From: Chrysomallon squamiferum
Taxonomy: Eukaryota; Mollusca; Gastropoda; Neomphalida; Peltospiridae
Length of the DNA: 64,000 nucleotides
Direction of reading: 5' to 3'
NCBI GenBank assembly: GCA_012295275.1
Contig: CM022665.1
Coordinates: 14,353,976-14,417,975, forward strand
Shown piece after piece: positions 28,559 to 41,679 of this stretch. How positions within the stretch are numbered: position 1 is the first letter of the stretch; each line of letters begins with the position of its first letter. The notes beneath the pieces are model-generated. The model was not told the origin of the DNA and ran no database searches. It saw nothing but the letters and a program-made list of their open reading frames with translations. The position numbers and the translations under genes are program-made.

Positions 28559-31105
28559 CGATTTATCATTTAATTGCCTGGACTGCTGAACTGTGAATTA
28601 GTTATCCCAGAATAACGTTGTTTACAACGACGCGGACAGAAAGAAATAGCCATGATTGAGCGGGATCAAAACTGGGAATTAATGTTACTTGTAACACCTC
28701 GGATTTAGTTGTTTCATTATCGTATAATCGATTAGTAGTCAGGTGCAAACGCTCAGTCGCTTATGTTATCTATGCACTAAGTATTAACGATATAGATTAT
28801 AAAAACTGAGGATTTCTTTTATTTCTTTCATAACTTTCTTTCGTTCCGTTTTTTTTTTTCTTTTTTTTCTTCTCTTTCAGTTTTTCTTTCTTTTAAAATG
28901 AAGGTTTCTTGCTTTTTCTTCCTTTCTTTCTTTTATTTTCTTTTTCTTTTTTTTCTTTCATCACATAGCCTTGTGAATATCTTTTTATGTCAACTTATTT
29001 TCTCTTTTCCGTTTCTTTTATCTTGTACGTCGCTTAATTATCATGGTAATTAATTAATAGTCGAGGCAATGAGTGACGGTTAATTAACACGAAACAGATT
29101 GATTTTTGATAGTGTTGATGGATGATTGATTGAAATATTACTGACAGACAAAATCAATATCATTTGTTAGGCAGACAAACAATCCACATACACAACCAAG
29201 TGATTGCTGGTTTAGATTAATATAAACACTGGTCTGGTGTTGATGTCTGAATAGTTGCTTAACGACATCTGAATACATTACTTTATTAATGTCTGTAACA
29301 GTTAGTTAGAGTTACTGAGGTAACATTGTCTATACTAGTAAGATTAAGAAAAAAACTGAAAAATATATAACAAAAAAACAAAAAAACAAAAAACAAACAA
29401 CAAACAGCAACTATAGCAACAACGACAACAACAACAACAACAACAACAAAAGCAAAATGACAACACATTTCCTTTATTGTTTCTGCAATTAAACCATTGG
29501 GATTTCCATCAAAATTAATAGGAGTTAGCTAAACATTTAGTTATAATTGTTATAAGATGAAATACGATGACGTCATTGCAAGGACTAGCTAATCCCGCCG
29601 ATAAGCAAAAGCGGATCAGTTATGTACACCTTCCCATAACCTGGGAAAACACATATTACATCATTTGATAAACTAGTCTGGCAGTTCTGGCTGGAGTAGA
29701 AAGTATTCCTAAGAGGAGAACTGATTCACGAAACTACAGTCTGGCCTTAGACACAAATAAGTAGTTTATGATACAGATTTACCACATATTATAAAACTGG
29801 TAGCCCGGAGTGAATTATTTAGTGTTAGGACACCTGTACCTCGGGATATATCATTAAAAATGTATAGCTAAACACATACAACGTGTAACTAGCTGGAATA
29901 TGTTTGTTATGCAAACTACATAAAGCTTTCTTTTTATATTCGTTTAATTTTTTTTAAAGAAAACAATAACAACAACTACAGCAACAACAACAACAACAAC
30001 AAAAATAGCTATTTTTTGTTCAATTAAACGTTTGGTGAAACATTTATTTCGTGTCGCTGTGCTAACAAAGTGTCTAGCTGAAATACAACTCGTTCTTTGT
30101 GTGTCTAGGGAAAACACTGACCTGGTTCTTTAAAAAATGTCTTTTCTTTCTCTCCCCGTGACTTCTTCAATGCGTTATAATAAGCTAAAGGTGCGTTAAC
30201 ACCGCGCAACTCTTTGGTAACAATCTCTCGCTTATTACAGGAATATGTTAACGCGTTTTTCTTCATGATTTCTGTAAGGTACGAGTTGTGCCGAAGGTGC
30301 ATTCTTATCTTGTTGGATTCGTTCTATAAATGATTTGCAGGAATACGTTTTTGTTTTTCTTTTTTTAAACATTGTACTTTTTTTTTTTTTTTTTTTTTTT
30401 TTTACAACTTCGTTTATTCCTTCAGTACGTTATAATAGCTTAAAGATTAATGCCCACAAAGTCGCTTCGTGGGTTTTCAATCTTAAATAAACTGCAACAA
30501 AACTTTCATCTTAAATAAATCTTTTTTTTACTTCTGACTTACATTTTAAGTCATTTGGCATCTGTTCAAGTATACGTCTTCTGATAAAGCCTTCGCCGTT
30601 GTCAGTATAAGGGAATAATAGAACCAGCCCAGAGAGGATATCTGTAAACAGAAAGCAAGGAAAATGGCAGTCGTCACGTTTGTATTATCGTTATACTTTA
30701 ATAATAATAAAGGCTGATATATGGAACCATGGAATATGTATTTAGCCTGTTTTTAATGTGCCGATGACATGTATACACCATCTGTGTGGATCTGGATGTA
30801 TATATAGGTATAGGCCTACATGTATATATCTGTGGGTATAAATTGTGTATATCTGTGTCTGTATGTGTATATATGTATGTGTATGTATATATCTCTATAT
30901 ATGTATATATATATGTGTGTGAGTGTTGTGTTTGTGTGAGTGTTATATATATATAAATACGGGTGTATGTGTGTGTGCTTGTGTAAATGGTGTGTGTCTT
31001 GTTATATATATGTGTGTGTTGTTATATATATGTGTGTGTGTGTTATATATATATATATGTATGTGTATGTGTAAATATATTTATGTATGTGTGTGGAAAT
31101 ATGTA

Positions 31106-31155
<50 letters not shown>

Positions 31156-33932
31156 GATGGATGGATGTGTGTGTATGTGTAAAATGAAGATACAGCTTAC
31201 AGAGGTTACATTCACATGTAGTTCACGTGTGCTTAACGTACATGCGCATGACGTAATTCAGTCCAGTGTCTCTGTGGTTTATTATTTCTATTTGTATTTT
31301 ATCCCAAGGTAGAATCATCAAATTAAATAAAGTCGTATAACATTTACTGTCATATTTTTAGCACACACAGACACACATACACACACGTATGTACACATAT
31401 GCATACATATACACACATACACATACACAGCTACAGCCAAACCCACACTCACATATTCATAACATATATACACACACAAAAGTACACACAATACATACTA
31501 TCATTAAAAAAAACCACGACGAAGTAAATCTGGTTAACTGCGAAATAAATATTCATAAATGTAAATACATAAATAAGTAGGTTAGTAAATAAGTAACTAA
31601 GTAAATAAATAATAATAAATAAATGAAATGAAGCCATCATTTCAAATGTCACTGAAAACCGCCATAAATGTCACCGTCTGTACGCGCCTTTATCCACAGA
31701 CACACTTTATTATTGGTTCGTAAAGCGTTTGATGTGCTAGTCTACGTAAACAGCTGTGAAACACGTTTGTAGAGAACACACATTCCAGAGGCGTGGTTTG
31801 TCCACCCCAGAAAGTATTAAACTTAGTCTGTTACTAGATTAGTGGTTTAACACCTCCTAGACTAGCTCTGTTAGGGAGAAGGTACCGAGGCGCGAGCCTG
31901 TCTTGATCAGAATTTAAATAACAGGTCAATGGTTCAAGCACGTCTGCGATGGTCGCATTCTGATGCATTCAGATATTGCATTTTTCTTTAACATTTTCAG
32001 TTTGGATGATTAAACTGGAATATAACAGCTTCAACGTGTTGAGTTGGTCAAACTGCGGCTAAGCACGTTTGCTGTGGACCAAACTTAGGGTTGTCTGTTA
32101 AAAACATGCTGGTGTAATATGTATTTTGAGATAAGAGCGGGTGATGTTAAATTCCAAATTAATTCATAGGAAAAGAAATCCCTGTATTAACCATGCTTTA
32201 TGTGGTTAGCTTAACCCCAGCGCCACAAAGACTAGAAGACAAGGTTTAGAGACGAGATAACAACTATAACCATCAGTGTTCGGTAATGATTATGTAAATG
32301 TACCATTTTGCTTCAATCCACCTCAATGCAGTTCCTGCTGGCGACGTTTCAGTATGGTTACTGCAAGTTAATCCGTTGTCGAACGCCACTAGGAAGAACA
32401 ATAATGACAGAAATAACTTGCTTTAAAGCAATATAATTCCCCAAACAAAATAATAATTAAATAATAAGAAGAAGACGAAGAAGAAGAAGAAGAAGAAGAA
32501 GAAGACTAAGGAAAAGAAAAAGAAACAGAAATTATGACTGATTAATAAATAACCGTCGCTTCTCCGTCTCGTCTCCGTAACCATGTGAATCCAGATCGTT
32601 ATCGTAAATACCACCGTTTGTACGCACTTTCATTCACATTAAAGGTGAAAACGATACTAAGAGCTGTTAAAAAAAAAAAAAAAAAAAAAAAGGCACAATG
32701 ATGATTAATCTGCAGAATATCGTAGTGTCGTCTGCCTACGCTGTGAGCGCCAGACACCGAGATTACAGCCCCAGATGGCAGCAAAAGACACCCATCTTTT
32801 GATGGATCTAGGTCCTCGTGCCCCACCTTCGTGTGCATACAATAGCGCTCCGATCACGTTTGTGTTGTTGACGATATTTCGAGTTTTTCTTATTATACTG
32901 CGAGGATGAACGAAATATGATAACACACAGTGACGTTTCCAGTCTTGCGAGGTAAGATTTCAAATTAGCTTCTTTTTTTTTTTTTTTTTTCTTTCTTTTT
33001 CTTTTTTTTGGATTATCAGAATTATAAAATCTTCTTTTACACCGTTTGTGATGACCATGATAAAATGCCCGGATTTATTTGTTTATTTATTTATTTATTT
33101 TATTATTATTATTATTATTATTATTTTTTTTTTTTTTTTTTGGTGGCTGTTTTTGTTTTTCAAGTTGCATGCGTATGTAACTGGAAACAATAAATCTTTG
33201 CTTATGTGTATTTTTATGTTATATAAATTTGATGCTTGAACTCAAAAGCCGAAGACAGAAAATGTGTCTACTTCCACATATTTATATCTGACTGTCAGTG
33301 TATTTGTTCACCCAGTCTTCTGTAACACACACACATTTGCACGCACGCGCACACGCACAGATAAACACCACAACAAACAAACGCGCAAATACACACACAT
33401 ACAACCAATGCTAACGTGATATTATTGTAATGATTCAAGTCTACAGAAGCTCGTTGTTAGTTGTTTGTTTTTAGACATCGCTTGTGCGGCATCTAAGACA
33501 AATCACCTGACGTACAGGTATCACAACCACTTTGTTTTTACATTACAAACACTGCCGCTCTCTTCTTCAGTGTAAACATGACATCATGACTTTCCATAAA
33601 AAGAACGCCAGTTTTTCTTATTTAGCATCCACGTTAATAGCTTTACAATATGTTCTAAGTTATTTGGATCTCAGCCAGGTTCCATTTTTGTTTTCGTTTT
33701 TTATTTTTATTTTTTAAAAAAAAAAAAAAAAAAAAAAAAGGTATGAGCATAGGTTTTATATTGATAGAAGTGTGTGTGTGTGCGTGTGTGTGCGTGTGTA
33801 AGTATAGCTATATATTTACTTATAACTATGTATGTGCTTATTTTTATATTTATATGTTTTAGCATGTATGCTTATGTTTATTGCAAGAACAGTTACTATG
33901 CTTTTCTATGATTTATTATATTTTGTGGATAG

Positions 33933-34034
<102 letters not shown>

Positions 34035-34379
34035 AGAGTACAAACACTACAAAATGTGCTAACACGCGTAATAGAGTTAGGGCAAACTATTTTAGACGCT
34101 TGCAGTTCTGCTTTCTAAAACAGTTTTCCACTTAACATATGGCACATCTAAATAAATATCACTAACGAGCGTTTTAGAGTATCTGTCTACAGAGACCACT
34201 TGGTTATTATGACCAGCTCAAACAAGTCTGAAGAGACCACTTGATTATTAAGACTGACTCGTATAGTATATATTTTTAAGTATCATTCATTTCGTTATTA
34301 AAAATGATTGTAATATTTATTTTATATGATTATATTTCACCCCTTAATTTCATTTGGACAGGTTAGCACTGCCTTTTAC

Positions 34380-34414
<35 letters not shown>

Positions 34415-34937
34415 TAATAAATAAATAAATAAATAGTGGCAATAACAGCAGCAACGACAAGAATAAACACAATTTTAAAAGACAGTGGAAAAAATAAACA
34501 CACACGCACACACACACGCACACAAAGACACACAAAAATGCATTTATTCGCCAATAAAAAAAATAAAATAAAATAAAAAAAACATCCCCGTCAATAAAAT
34601 AGACGCATACACCAAAAATAAACTTTATCATCATTTTATATAAATGAAACTTTCATTTTATTATATTACTATCAGACTAACCTCGAGCTAGTGTTTATTC
34701 TTAAACATTTCAAACAAAGATCTTCTTTCCTAGAACAACATCTAATCTAGCCAGCAATGTTTGAAAGTTCACAAAGTTTAACGTCAGATTTATTTTCATT
34801 GCTACTCGATGCTCAGTTACAGTGATATCTTTTAAACTCTACACCAAACTTCCTACATGGTCATATCTTTACGGCAGTTATCCGGTTTTCTGTGTTCCGT
34901 AGTTTACCAGCTATCCTGCTTCTGTGCACTCCACTGG

Positions 34938-35075
34938 TGACGTCACTTCAACTATGACGTCATCCGCTTAAGAATGCACATACAGGAAATGGTTTTACGT
35001 TGAATCTGCTGCTCATACCGCAAGCTGTTTTGTTTTGTGTTTGACTTACAGGACTGCTGTTTCATTGTTGTCAAA
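34938..35075 (+). promoter_or_regulatory. Candidate promoter and leader exon of the WH1-CRIB gene with twin CREs
   Basis: Two perfect TGACGTCA palindromes lie at 34938-34945 and 34955-34962, 17 bp apart centre to centre. A plausible donor (caaa|gtgagt) follows at 35076, which could pair with the acceptor at 36427 to give a 1351-bp leader intron. TGACGTCA is the CREB/ATF binding site. A second reading is that acttacag at 35044-35051 is an acceptor and 35052-35075 a tiny internal exon. Promoter activity and the exon are inferred. Confidence 0.4.
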
Positions 35076-36095
35076 GTGAGTGTTACGAATAGATTTTTCT
35101 GTATATAAAAGATTATTGTATGTAGTGTTCAACTTTAGTTAAAGCGATAGTGTGTTTGTTTTAACGTACTGGAAATGATGTGTCGTAACATACCGAAAGC
35201 GGAAAAAAAAAAAAAAAAAAAATAATAATAATAATAAATAAAAATAAATATAAAATAAAGTAAAATAAAATAAATGAAATGCTTTGACGACTAACTAAAT
35301 ACCCTGTAATCAGACCAGGACAAAAAAGTATGCTGAAATGATGCTATTTCGTCTTCATTTACTAATATGGGAAACGAACAACGACTACTACTACAACAAC
35401 AGCGACGTCATTGTATTTGACACCGGAGTAAATGATCTGTAATCATATTTAGTAATCCATTAACTTAATTCAGTGTTCAGAATAACGTTACACGGACTCT
35501 GTTAATTGATATGTTGTAAGAAAAAATCTACTAAGTATAACGCCAATAGTGAGGTCATTCTACGTGATTAAATATTCTGTACTCGTATATTGTAATGCAT
35601 CTTCAGTTTAAGAATTAATCACCCTAGAGTGAATGAAACTAAAGGGAGGATAGCACGAAATATACCAAGAACATAAATGTAGTCGCGAGTGAATGTAATT
35701 ATGTTACAGATATTCGAAGGTGAATGAGTTTAAAAGACACTGATGTATCGTAAACTAATGCAATTCAAATATTAAGATGACGTTCTGTTTTATGATAACT
35801 TATGAAAATGATATATAAATAATGATGAGTTCACTGTGTTTGACAGCTATTTGTAATAACGTTTAAACCATTCACATTTTTGGTGTTAAATAAGGATTAA
35901 AGTTGTGTACATGAGCATGCAGATTTATGTGTTATGTAACGTAGAGCCGATTTGCAAAACAAGTGAACAATGAATGTTAGTTTACTGAATACACTTTTAA
36001 CGTTTATGTTTTGTTATCACTGAGAGAAAAGAGAAAGAGACTGACAGAAATACAGATCTATGCTTAATTGCTTAATTGTCATATATAGACTATAA

Positions 36096-36196
<101 letters not shown>

Positions 36197-36427
36197 ATGT
36201 TTGTGTCTGTCTACGCTCTCATATTCGTTAAATGCGGCATTCTTGATCAGAATGACCTCTCTCGCCTACACGCCATGTTTTAATAATATCACTCAACATT
36301 TTAGCTGTTTAATGACTGATATCAAAACTGTTTATTCCAGTTTTTCTGGGTCATACTCCATGCTCCATTGACCACGTTACAATAATTTTGCTCTTTTTAA
36401 CAACTGTGACGTGTTTCTGTTTTTCAG

Positions 36428-36673
36428 ATTATTGATGGTACAACCTGAGGAAAATACTTGAATAGAAAAAAGAAAGCTAGACCGGAGCTGAAAAAATAAA
36501 GCATTTTAGAGCAGCTGGGACACAGGCAAGCCAGTTTGAATCGGTAGATGAATTGTGTGTGCCAGTTACATATTGATATCTTACAAAAAAAAAAAAAAAA
36601 ACAGTGAGATTTATTGTTCTGTGCTCATGTTCCATTTTGTTCTCGATGGGGATGGATAGTGTTTTCTGGCAAT
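36428..36673 (+). promoter_or_regulatory. 5' leader of the WH1-CRIB gene with four upstream ORFs
   Basis: A pyrimidine-rich acceptor (tttttcag) ends at 36427, and the leader runs to the main ATG at 36674. It has four short upstream ORFs: 36435-36461 (8 codons), 36548-36607 (19 codons), 36627-36659 (10 codons) and 36646-36684 (12 codons). The last overlaps the main start codon in another frame. A 17-A run sits at 36585-36601. Such a leader would be expected to lower or condition translation. That the leader is transcribed is inferred from the acceptor and the position. Confidence 0.5.
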
Positions 36674-37735
36674 ATGGATGTTAATTTCGTATGTGCCTCA
36701 AGTGAAAACGAAATCAGGAGCAACAACTCGGGTAATTCCCAAGAAAGGGTGGCTGGTTCTATGTCTCGGAATACTCCAGACAAATTGTACTGTGCTCCTG
36801 AGTGCGTGCTAAAAACAAAACAATCAGTGGATTTGGCTAAAGAAGGTATCAAGAAAATCGTTGGAAAATATGAATCGCCCGAAAATCTGAACCTAGCGCA
36901 GTCTTCTGCAGATTATTTTGTCGATATGAACGGACTAGATAAAAGTTCTGGGGGACCGAACAGTTCTTCGGCAATGTCCGATGCATCTTCGGATATTTCC
37001 GAAGCGACTCCGAGTTGGACGGCCGGCGCTGGAGTAGCAAACCACAATTTCGCCGAAGGCGTCACCGACCAAGACATTATGCAAGTGGAGATGTTTTACA
37101 GAAGTCACAAGACGGAAGTGACTGTGTGTCGGTGTCTCGCCAACGTTTACTACGGTTCTGTGATGGATTCTGGAAATAACAAATGGGAATTTTTTAACAC
37201 GGGGATACCGTTGCTGTTGCTGGACAGTGGTGAACATCACCGACAACGTAAACTATACATCATCTTAGCGGAAAAAGGCACGGGATTTGTTTTGTGGAAG
37301 GACGTCATCGACACGCTGACTAACTACACGGCACCGCACAACACCTTCCACACTATGCACCTCAGCAGCGACCATACCAAACAGGTGGGCTTCAGCTTCG
37401 ACGATGGAAGTGCCGCTTCGGAATTCTTCGGAAGTCTGACGGCGCTGACGAGCAATCCCGATGATGATCTTTTTAATTTAAGCAACTCGAAAAAGAAAAA
37501 GAAGAAGGACAAACAGAAACAGAGCAAACAGAAGTACAAAGCACCAAAGAAAGCGGACATATCTCAGCCCTGCTGCTTCGTACACGTCACCAAACTGGAA
37601 AAACCTCAACTGTTTCCACCTCCGCCGAACCCAGTCTCACATTCGGCGGACGTGTTCAATAACAAACTGAGCATGCGCCGAAGCGACAGTTCCGAAATGT
37701 CCGACTCCACATCTCAGTCGGAACATTCAAAATAA
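36674..37735 (+). CDS. WH1/EVH1-like domain protein with basic stretch and CRIB-like motif
   Basis: Single-exon CDS of 353 codons. The first in-frame ATG is at 36674, with A at -3 and G at +4; the frame is open further upstream to a TGA at 36605 but has no earlier ATG. Residues 1-130 are Ser/Asn-rich and probably disordered. About 147-260 looks like a WH1/EVH1 domain: VCRCLANVYYG, a Trp-centred WEFFNTG, and a final VGFSFDDGSAASEFFGSL that matches the family's G-x-x-F...A-x-x-F helix pattern. Residues 273-293 are lysine-rich (KKKKKKDKQKQ). Then ISQPCCFVHVTKLE (296-309) resembles the start of a CRIB motif (I-S-x-P-x-x-F-x-H), followed by FPPPPNP and a Ser-rich end. In WASP the order WH1-basic-CRIB-proline serves Cdc42 and lipid control of Arp2/3, but here no WH2/central/acidic segment follows. 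Seen: motifs and order. Inferred: cytoplasmic actin-signalling adaptor. The exact orthologue is not recognised. Confidence 0.85.
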   Translation: MDVNFVCASSENEIRSNNSGNSQERVAGSMSRNTPDKLYCAPECVLKTKQSVDLAKEGIKKIVGKYESPENLNLAQSSADYFVDMNGLDKSSGGPNSSSAMSDASSDISEATPSWTAGAGVANHNFAEGVTDQDIMQVEMFYRSHKTEVTVCRCLANVYYGSVMDSGNNKWEFFNTGIPLLLLDSGEHHRQRKLYIILAEKGTGFVLWKDVIDTLTNYTAPHNTFHTMHLSSDHTKQVGFSFDDGSAASEFFGSLTALTSNPDDDLFNLSNSKKKKKKDKQKQSKQKYKAPKKADISQPCCFVHVTKLEKPQLFPPPPNPVSHSADVFNNKLSMRRSDSSEMSDSTSQSEHSK

Positions 37736-37916
37736 AACAAAGAATAGAAAATGTTTTATTCCACTCGAAGTTTGCCTTAAAGTAAGTTCGAAGATGTAAA
37801 CAACTTTGGACCAAATAATAAACCCAGTGTATGAAAACAAAAACGGCAAATTCCCGTTTAGTTTCGAGGCAGTTAAGACACACGTAAGTTTATCTCGAAA
37901 GATAATGCGGAATAAA
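37731..37916 (+). terminator. Poly(A) signals of the WH1-CRIB gene
   Basis: AATAAA hexamers occur at 37731-37736 (overlapping the TAA stop), 37817-37822 and 37911-37916. The second or third is the likelier functional signal, since the first would leave almost no 3' UTR. Confidence 0.4.
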
Positions 37917-38319
37917 ACGTTTCCCAGCGACAATAACTGACAAAGTTCACGAGATAATTATTAGCATCTAGACAACAATTAGAAATTCCTGACACTATAG
38001 AGAGATAGGGTCTTTTGTGTGCGACTTATTAAATGTTCTGACATGAATATAATAAACAATAGGTCATACCAGATAAGGGTAAAAACAATAATAATAAAAA
38101 TAATTTTAAAAGTAAGATAATAAATAAAATAAACAAATTTAATAGTAATATTAAAAAAAAAAAAAAAAAAAAAAAAATAAAAAGAAAGAAAGAAAGAAAT
38201 AAGAAAAAGGTGAAAGGTAAATACAAAATAGAGAAATACATTTTTAAGTAAAATCCATATTGGTGCTATCCTAAAACAACAACTACAAAACATATATATA
38301 TATATAATTCATTTTGACA

Positions 38320-38460
38320 TCAAGGGGATTCGAACCCGGATCCCCGAGGTGTTGTTCTCTGTGAGATTTGTAGAAGCTATGCTTCGTTTGTACAAATAAA
38401 GTATACATTGCCTTCTTAACTACACTTTAAAGTTGGTTAGTGACTGAGGTGCGAGCAACG
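38320..38460 (-). mobile_element. tRNA-like/SINE remnant, antisense
   Basis: The minus strand has gggttcgaatcccc at 38337-38324, a perfect B box with matching T-stem. A poorly preserved A-box-like stretch lies further 5', and the element abuts poly-A runs at 38466-38515. It is an eroded tRNA-derived element. Confidence 0.35.
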
Positions 38461-39074
38461 GTGACAAAAAAAAAAAAAAAAAAAAAGGAATAAAAAAAAA
38501 AAAAAAAAAAAAAAATTATATGTATATAATTTTTGTTTATTTTATTATTTCATTTTGACTATGTTTGTATCGTGACGTCATTCCTACCAAAATTAGAATA
38601 CGTCTGTTTTCTTAATTACACGTTATTTCTTGTTTATTATTGGAGCGCTTTACACATAAATAACACTGCATTGATGACGTGTAGTTGTTGCCGTCGTTGT
38701 TGAATTGTTTTTAATCAACAGGAGACCGACCACACGAAAAAGTTACATAAATATCTGGGATCAATAACAGTAATTTTCATTAGAGATACATTTTTTTTTT
38801 CTCTTTGTTTTGTTTTCTATGACGTATATTGCTAGTAATATGTTTGGTGTTTGAGGTAACAGCTATTAAAGCAATGACTAATCTGTCTTTGTTTTATTAG
38901 TATTTTGTTTTTATAATGATGTGAACGAATTATAGAATTAAACATTAAGATGTTCACGAATGTTTACGAATGAATATAACAAAAAATAATAAAATACAAA
39001 AATACAAAAACAACAAAAACAACTACAACAAACAAACAAAATTATAAAAAAAAAAAGAAAAAACCCACCCCCCC

Positions 39075-39122
<48 letters not shown>

Positions 39123-39327
39123 AACCCAAACCCCCACAAAACCCCCACAAAAACAAAAACAAACAAAACAAAACATAATAATAATTTTCTTTGTAGTAGG
39201 AAAGTGATTATAAATGAACAAACAAACAAACAAACAAACAAGTAAAAAAAAATTAAAAAAAATGAAATAAAATAAACAGGTAAATAAACAAATAAATAAA
39301 TAACCTAACCAAATACATTTTGATTTA

Positions 39328-39365
<38 letters not shown>

Positions 39366-39665
39366 ACAATTAAATAATAATTAATCACAACTACTACTGT
39401 TGTTACGTTTTACTTTATATTTTAATATTTAAAAGCAATGTCCACACTCGGCAGTCTTTCTCTGTCTGACTCAGAATATGACTGCTATTTCTTTTCATTA
39501 AAAAGTTTCTAATCATTATCGCCATTCCTCAAATTCCTAACACGTTGCGTAAGGGTTTAATTGGAACCTAAATTTGTCACTGAGCAGTAATTAAAAAATA
39601 CTTCTGTGTTTTACATTCCTTTATTTATTTATTTTGACTTTAAATCTTCAGATAAAAAAAAAAAG

Positions 39666-39700
<35 letters not shown>

Positions 39701-39792
39701 GAAATAGAAAAAATGAAAAAGAAGAAACCAAAAATACCAGAAAACATAGATGAAGCGAGCTCTCACTAATTTATGTCTGTTACGTAAATTAA

Positions 39793-39829
<37 letters not shown>

Positions 39830-40274
39830 TGTTGTTGTTGTTGTTGTTATTGTCCGTAAAGCAATATACCCGTGACGAGGAATAATCTATAATATAGAAA
39901 TTTAAGTGCTCTGAGTTCAACATAAAATTATGAAAAGAAGAAACAAAGAAGGCAAAATAAACAAAAGGAGTAAAGATCAAAAGAAAAGCGAAGGGGTTTG
40001 GAAGAATCTAGATAACAGAAATATAATTTGTCCAGTATCTATATTTCCCAGCAATCTGAGTCAACAATGTTTTTTTTTTTTTTTTTTTTTTTTTGTTTCA
40101 TATATATTTTAAGTATTTTAATTAAAAAGGCCATGGGATCCATTGTTTAATAAATAATTCAAAGCAGGTTTTGTTACAAAAAACACCAACAGTGATAACG
40201 TACGTTTTGAATCTCACTGAAGACTTTGTACATGTTGTGCATCTAAGCAAAGAATGTCATCTTCGCTGTATTAC

Positions 40275-40340
40275 CAGACATAGCTCAGTGATATAAATGA
40301 TCGCCTGATATCCAGCCGAATCGGGATCAAATCCCCTCGC
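40275..40340 (+). mobile_element. tRNA-derived SINE head
   Basis: tagctcagtg at 40281-40290 matches an RNA polymerase III A box, and gggatcaaatcccc at 40323-40336 is a B-box/T-arm variant, about 42 bp apart as in tRNA genes. A non-tRNA body appears to follow. No canonical tRNA fold with a readable anticodon was found, so it is read as a SINE, not a tRNA gene. Confidence 0.45.
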
Positions 40341-40785
40341 TGACCTTTTTGATCAGTGTTCGGTTACAACTTGTTCTAATAAACACGTAGGGCCGAAGTA
40401 ACGTATGTGTCTTTGGGGCAACAGACTCGCGAAGAGCCACGAAGTATCCCGAATGTGCTGGAAGTGTCTGACGAACATGATTCCCTTGGAAACATTTTAA
40501 ATGTAAATACTACAAAAACAGTTTTAATGGGCCTCTCGACATTATATTGCTTTTTTATAAAAAGAAATAAATACTGCAGAGGAAAATATTAAGGAGCATT
40601 TAGTTAAAATATAACTGTTTAGACGACGATCTCAACTGATGGTCACATTAGTCACTGCTGCCATGACACCCCTGGCGTCCCAGTTCCGGCTGTTTACTTG
40701 TAGTCATGGAAACTAGTGTCCCTGCATATTTAAGTATAAACCCAGATGAGCGTTAATTAATTAACAACGACAACAGTGACAACAG

Positions 40786-40831
<46 letters not shown>

Positions 40832-40853
40832 AATAATAATAATAATAATAATA

Positions 40854-40885
<32 letters not shown>

Positions 40886-41331
40886 CTCTGTTACTTAAAG
40901 GTTTCTATTCAGTTTTTTTTTTCTGTTTATATTCGCTTTGAAACTGATAAGTTAAACTGTTTCTGACAATCAGTTTTAAATTTCACCAGTTTTCACGTGA
41001 CCTGACCTCAGTTTTTGTGTGCCAGCCTGTAGCAACATGTACTAATTATAAAACAAAGCATGTCACAATAACAAAATACACTTCACGTCGTTTCAGTATT
41101 CATAAGTATGTGTATAAATATACATGTATGTATTTATCTTATTTTGCTTGTTTATTTGTCTTTCTTTTATTATTATTACTACTGCTATTACAATAATGAT
41201 AATAACAATAACAACAATATTAACGACAAGAAGAAGAAGAACAACAACAACCACAACAACAATAATGATAATAATAGTAGTGGTGCTAGTAGTAGTAGTA
41301 CTAATAGTAGTAATAATAAATAGAAGATAAA

Positions 41332-41397
<66 letters not shown>

Positions 41398-41594
41398 AAG
41401 AAGAAGAAGAAGAAGAAAACAGTAAACGGGTCAGTCTAATTAAGCCTTTCTAAAGAATTTTTCACAGTAAACAGATTATGTTGTTTAAATGAATTGTCCC
41501 TTTTTTAAGAGATGACGTTTTTCATTCATAAAAAGTTTCATAGGCGACTCGTTACAGTGGTGCAGTTCAAACAGAATAGCTGAATAGGAAACTG

Positions 41595-41598
<4 letters not shown>

Positions 41599-41678
<80 letters not shown>
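41599..41678. repeat. (GA)n tract
   Basis: 80 bp, pure. Confidence 0.98.

Positions 41679-41679
<1 letters not shown>

Noticed and set aside
36614-36673. Twenty-codon N-terminal extension of the WH1-CRIB protein
   Set aside because: It would start at TTG; no in-frame ATG exists before 36674, and the leader there carries competing upstream ORFs.
36935-37246. Antisense frame over the WH1-CRIB gene
   Set aside because: Shadow of the coding strand, with no independent motif.
40275-40340. Functional tRNA gene
   Set aside because: Boxes present, but acceptor and anticodon stems do not pair well and a non-tRNA body appears to follow.
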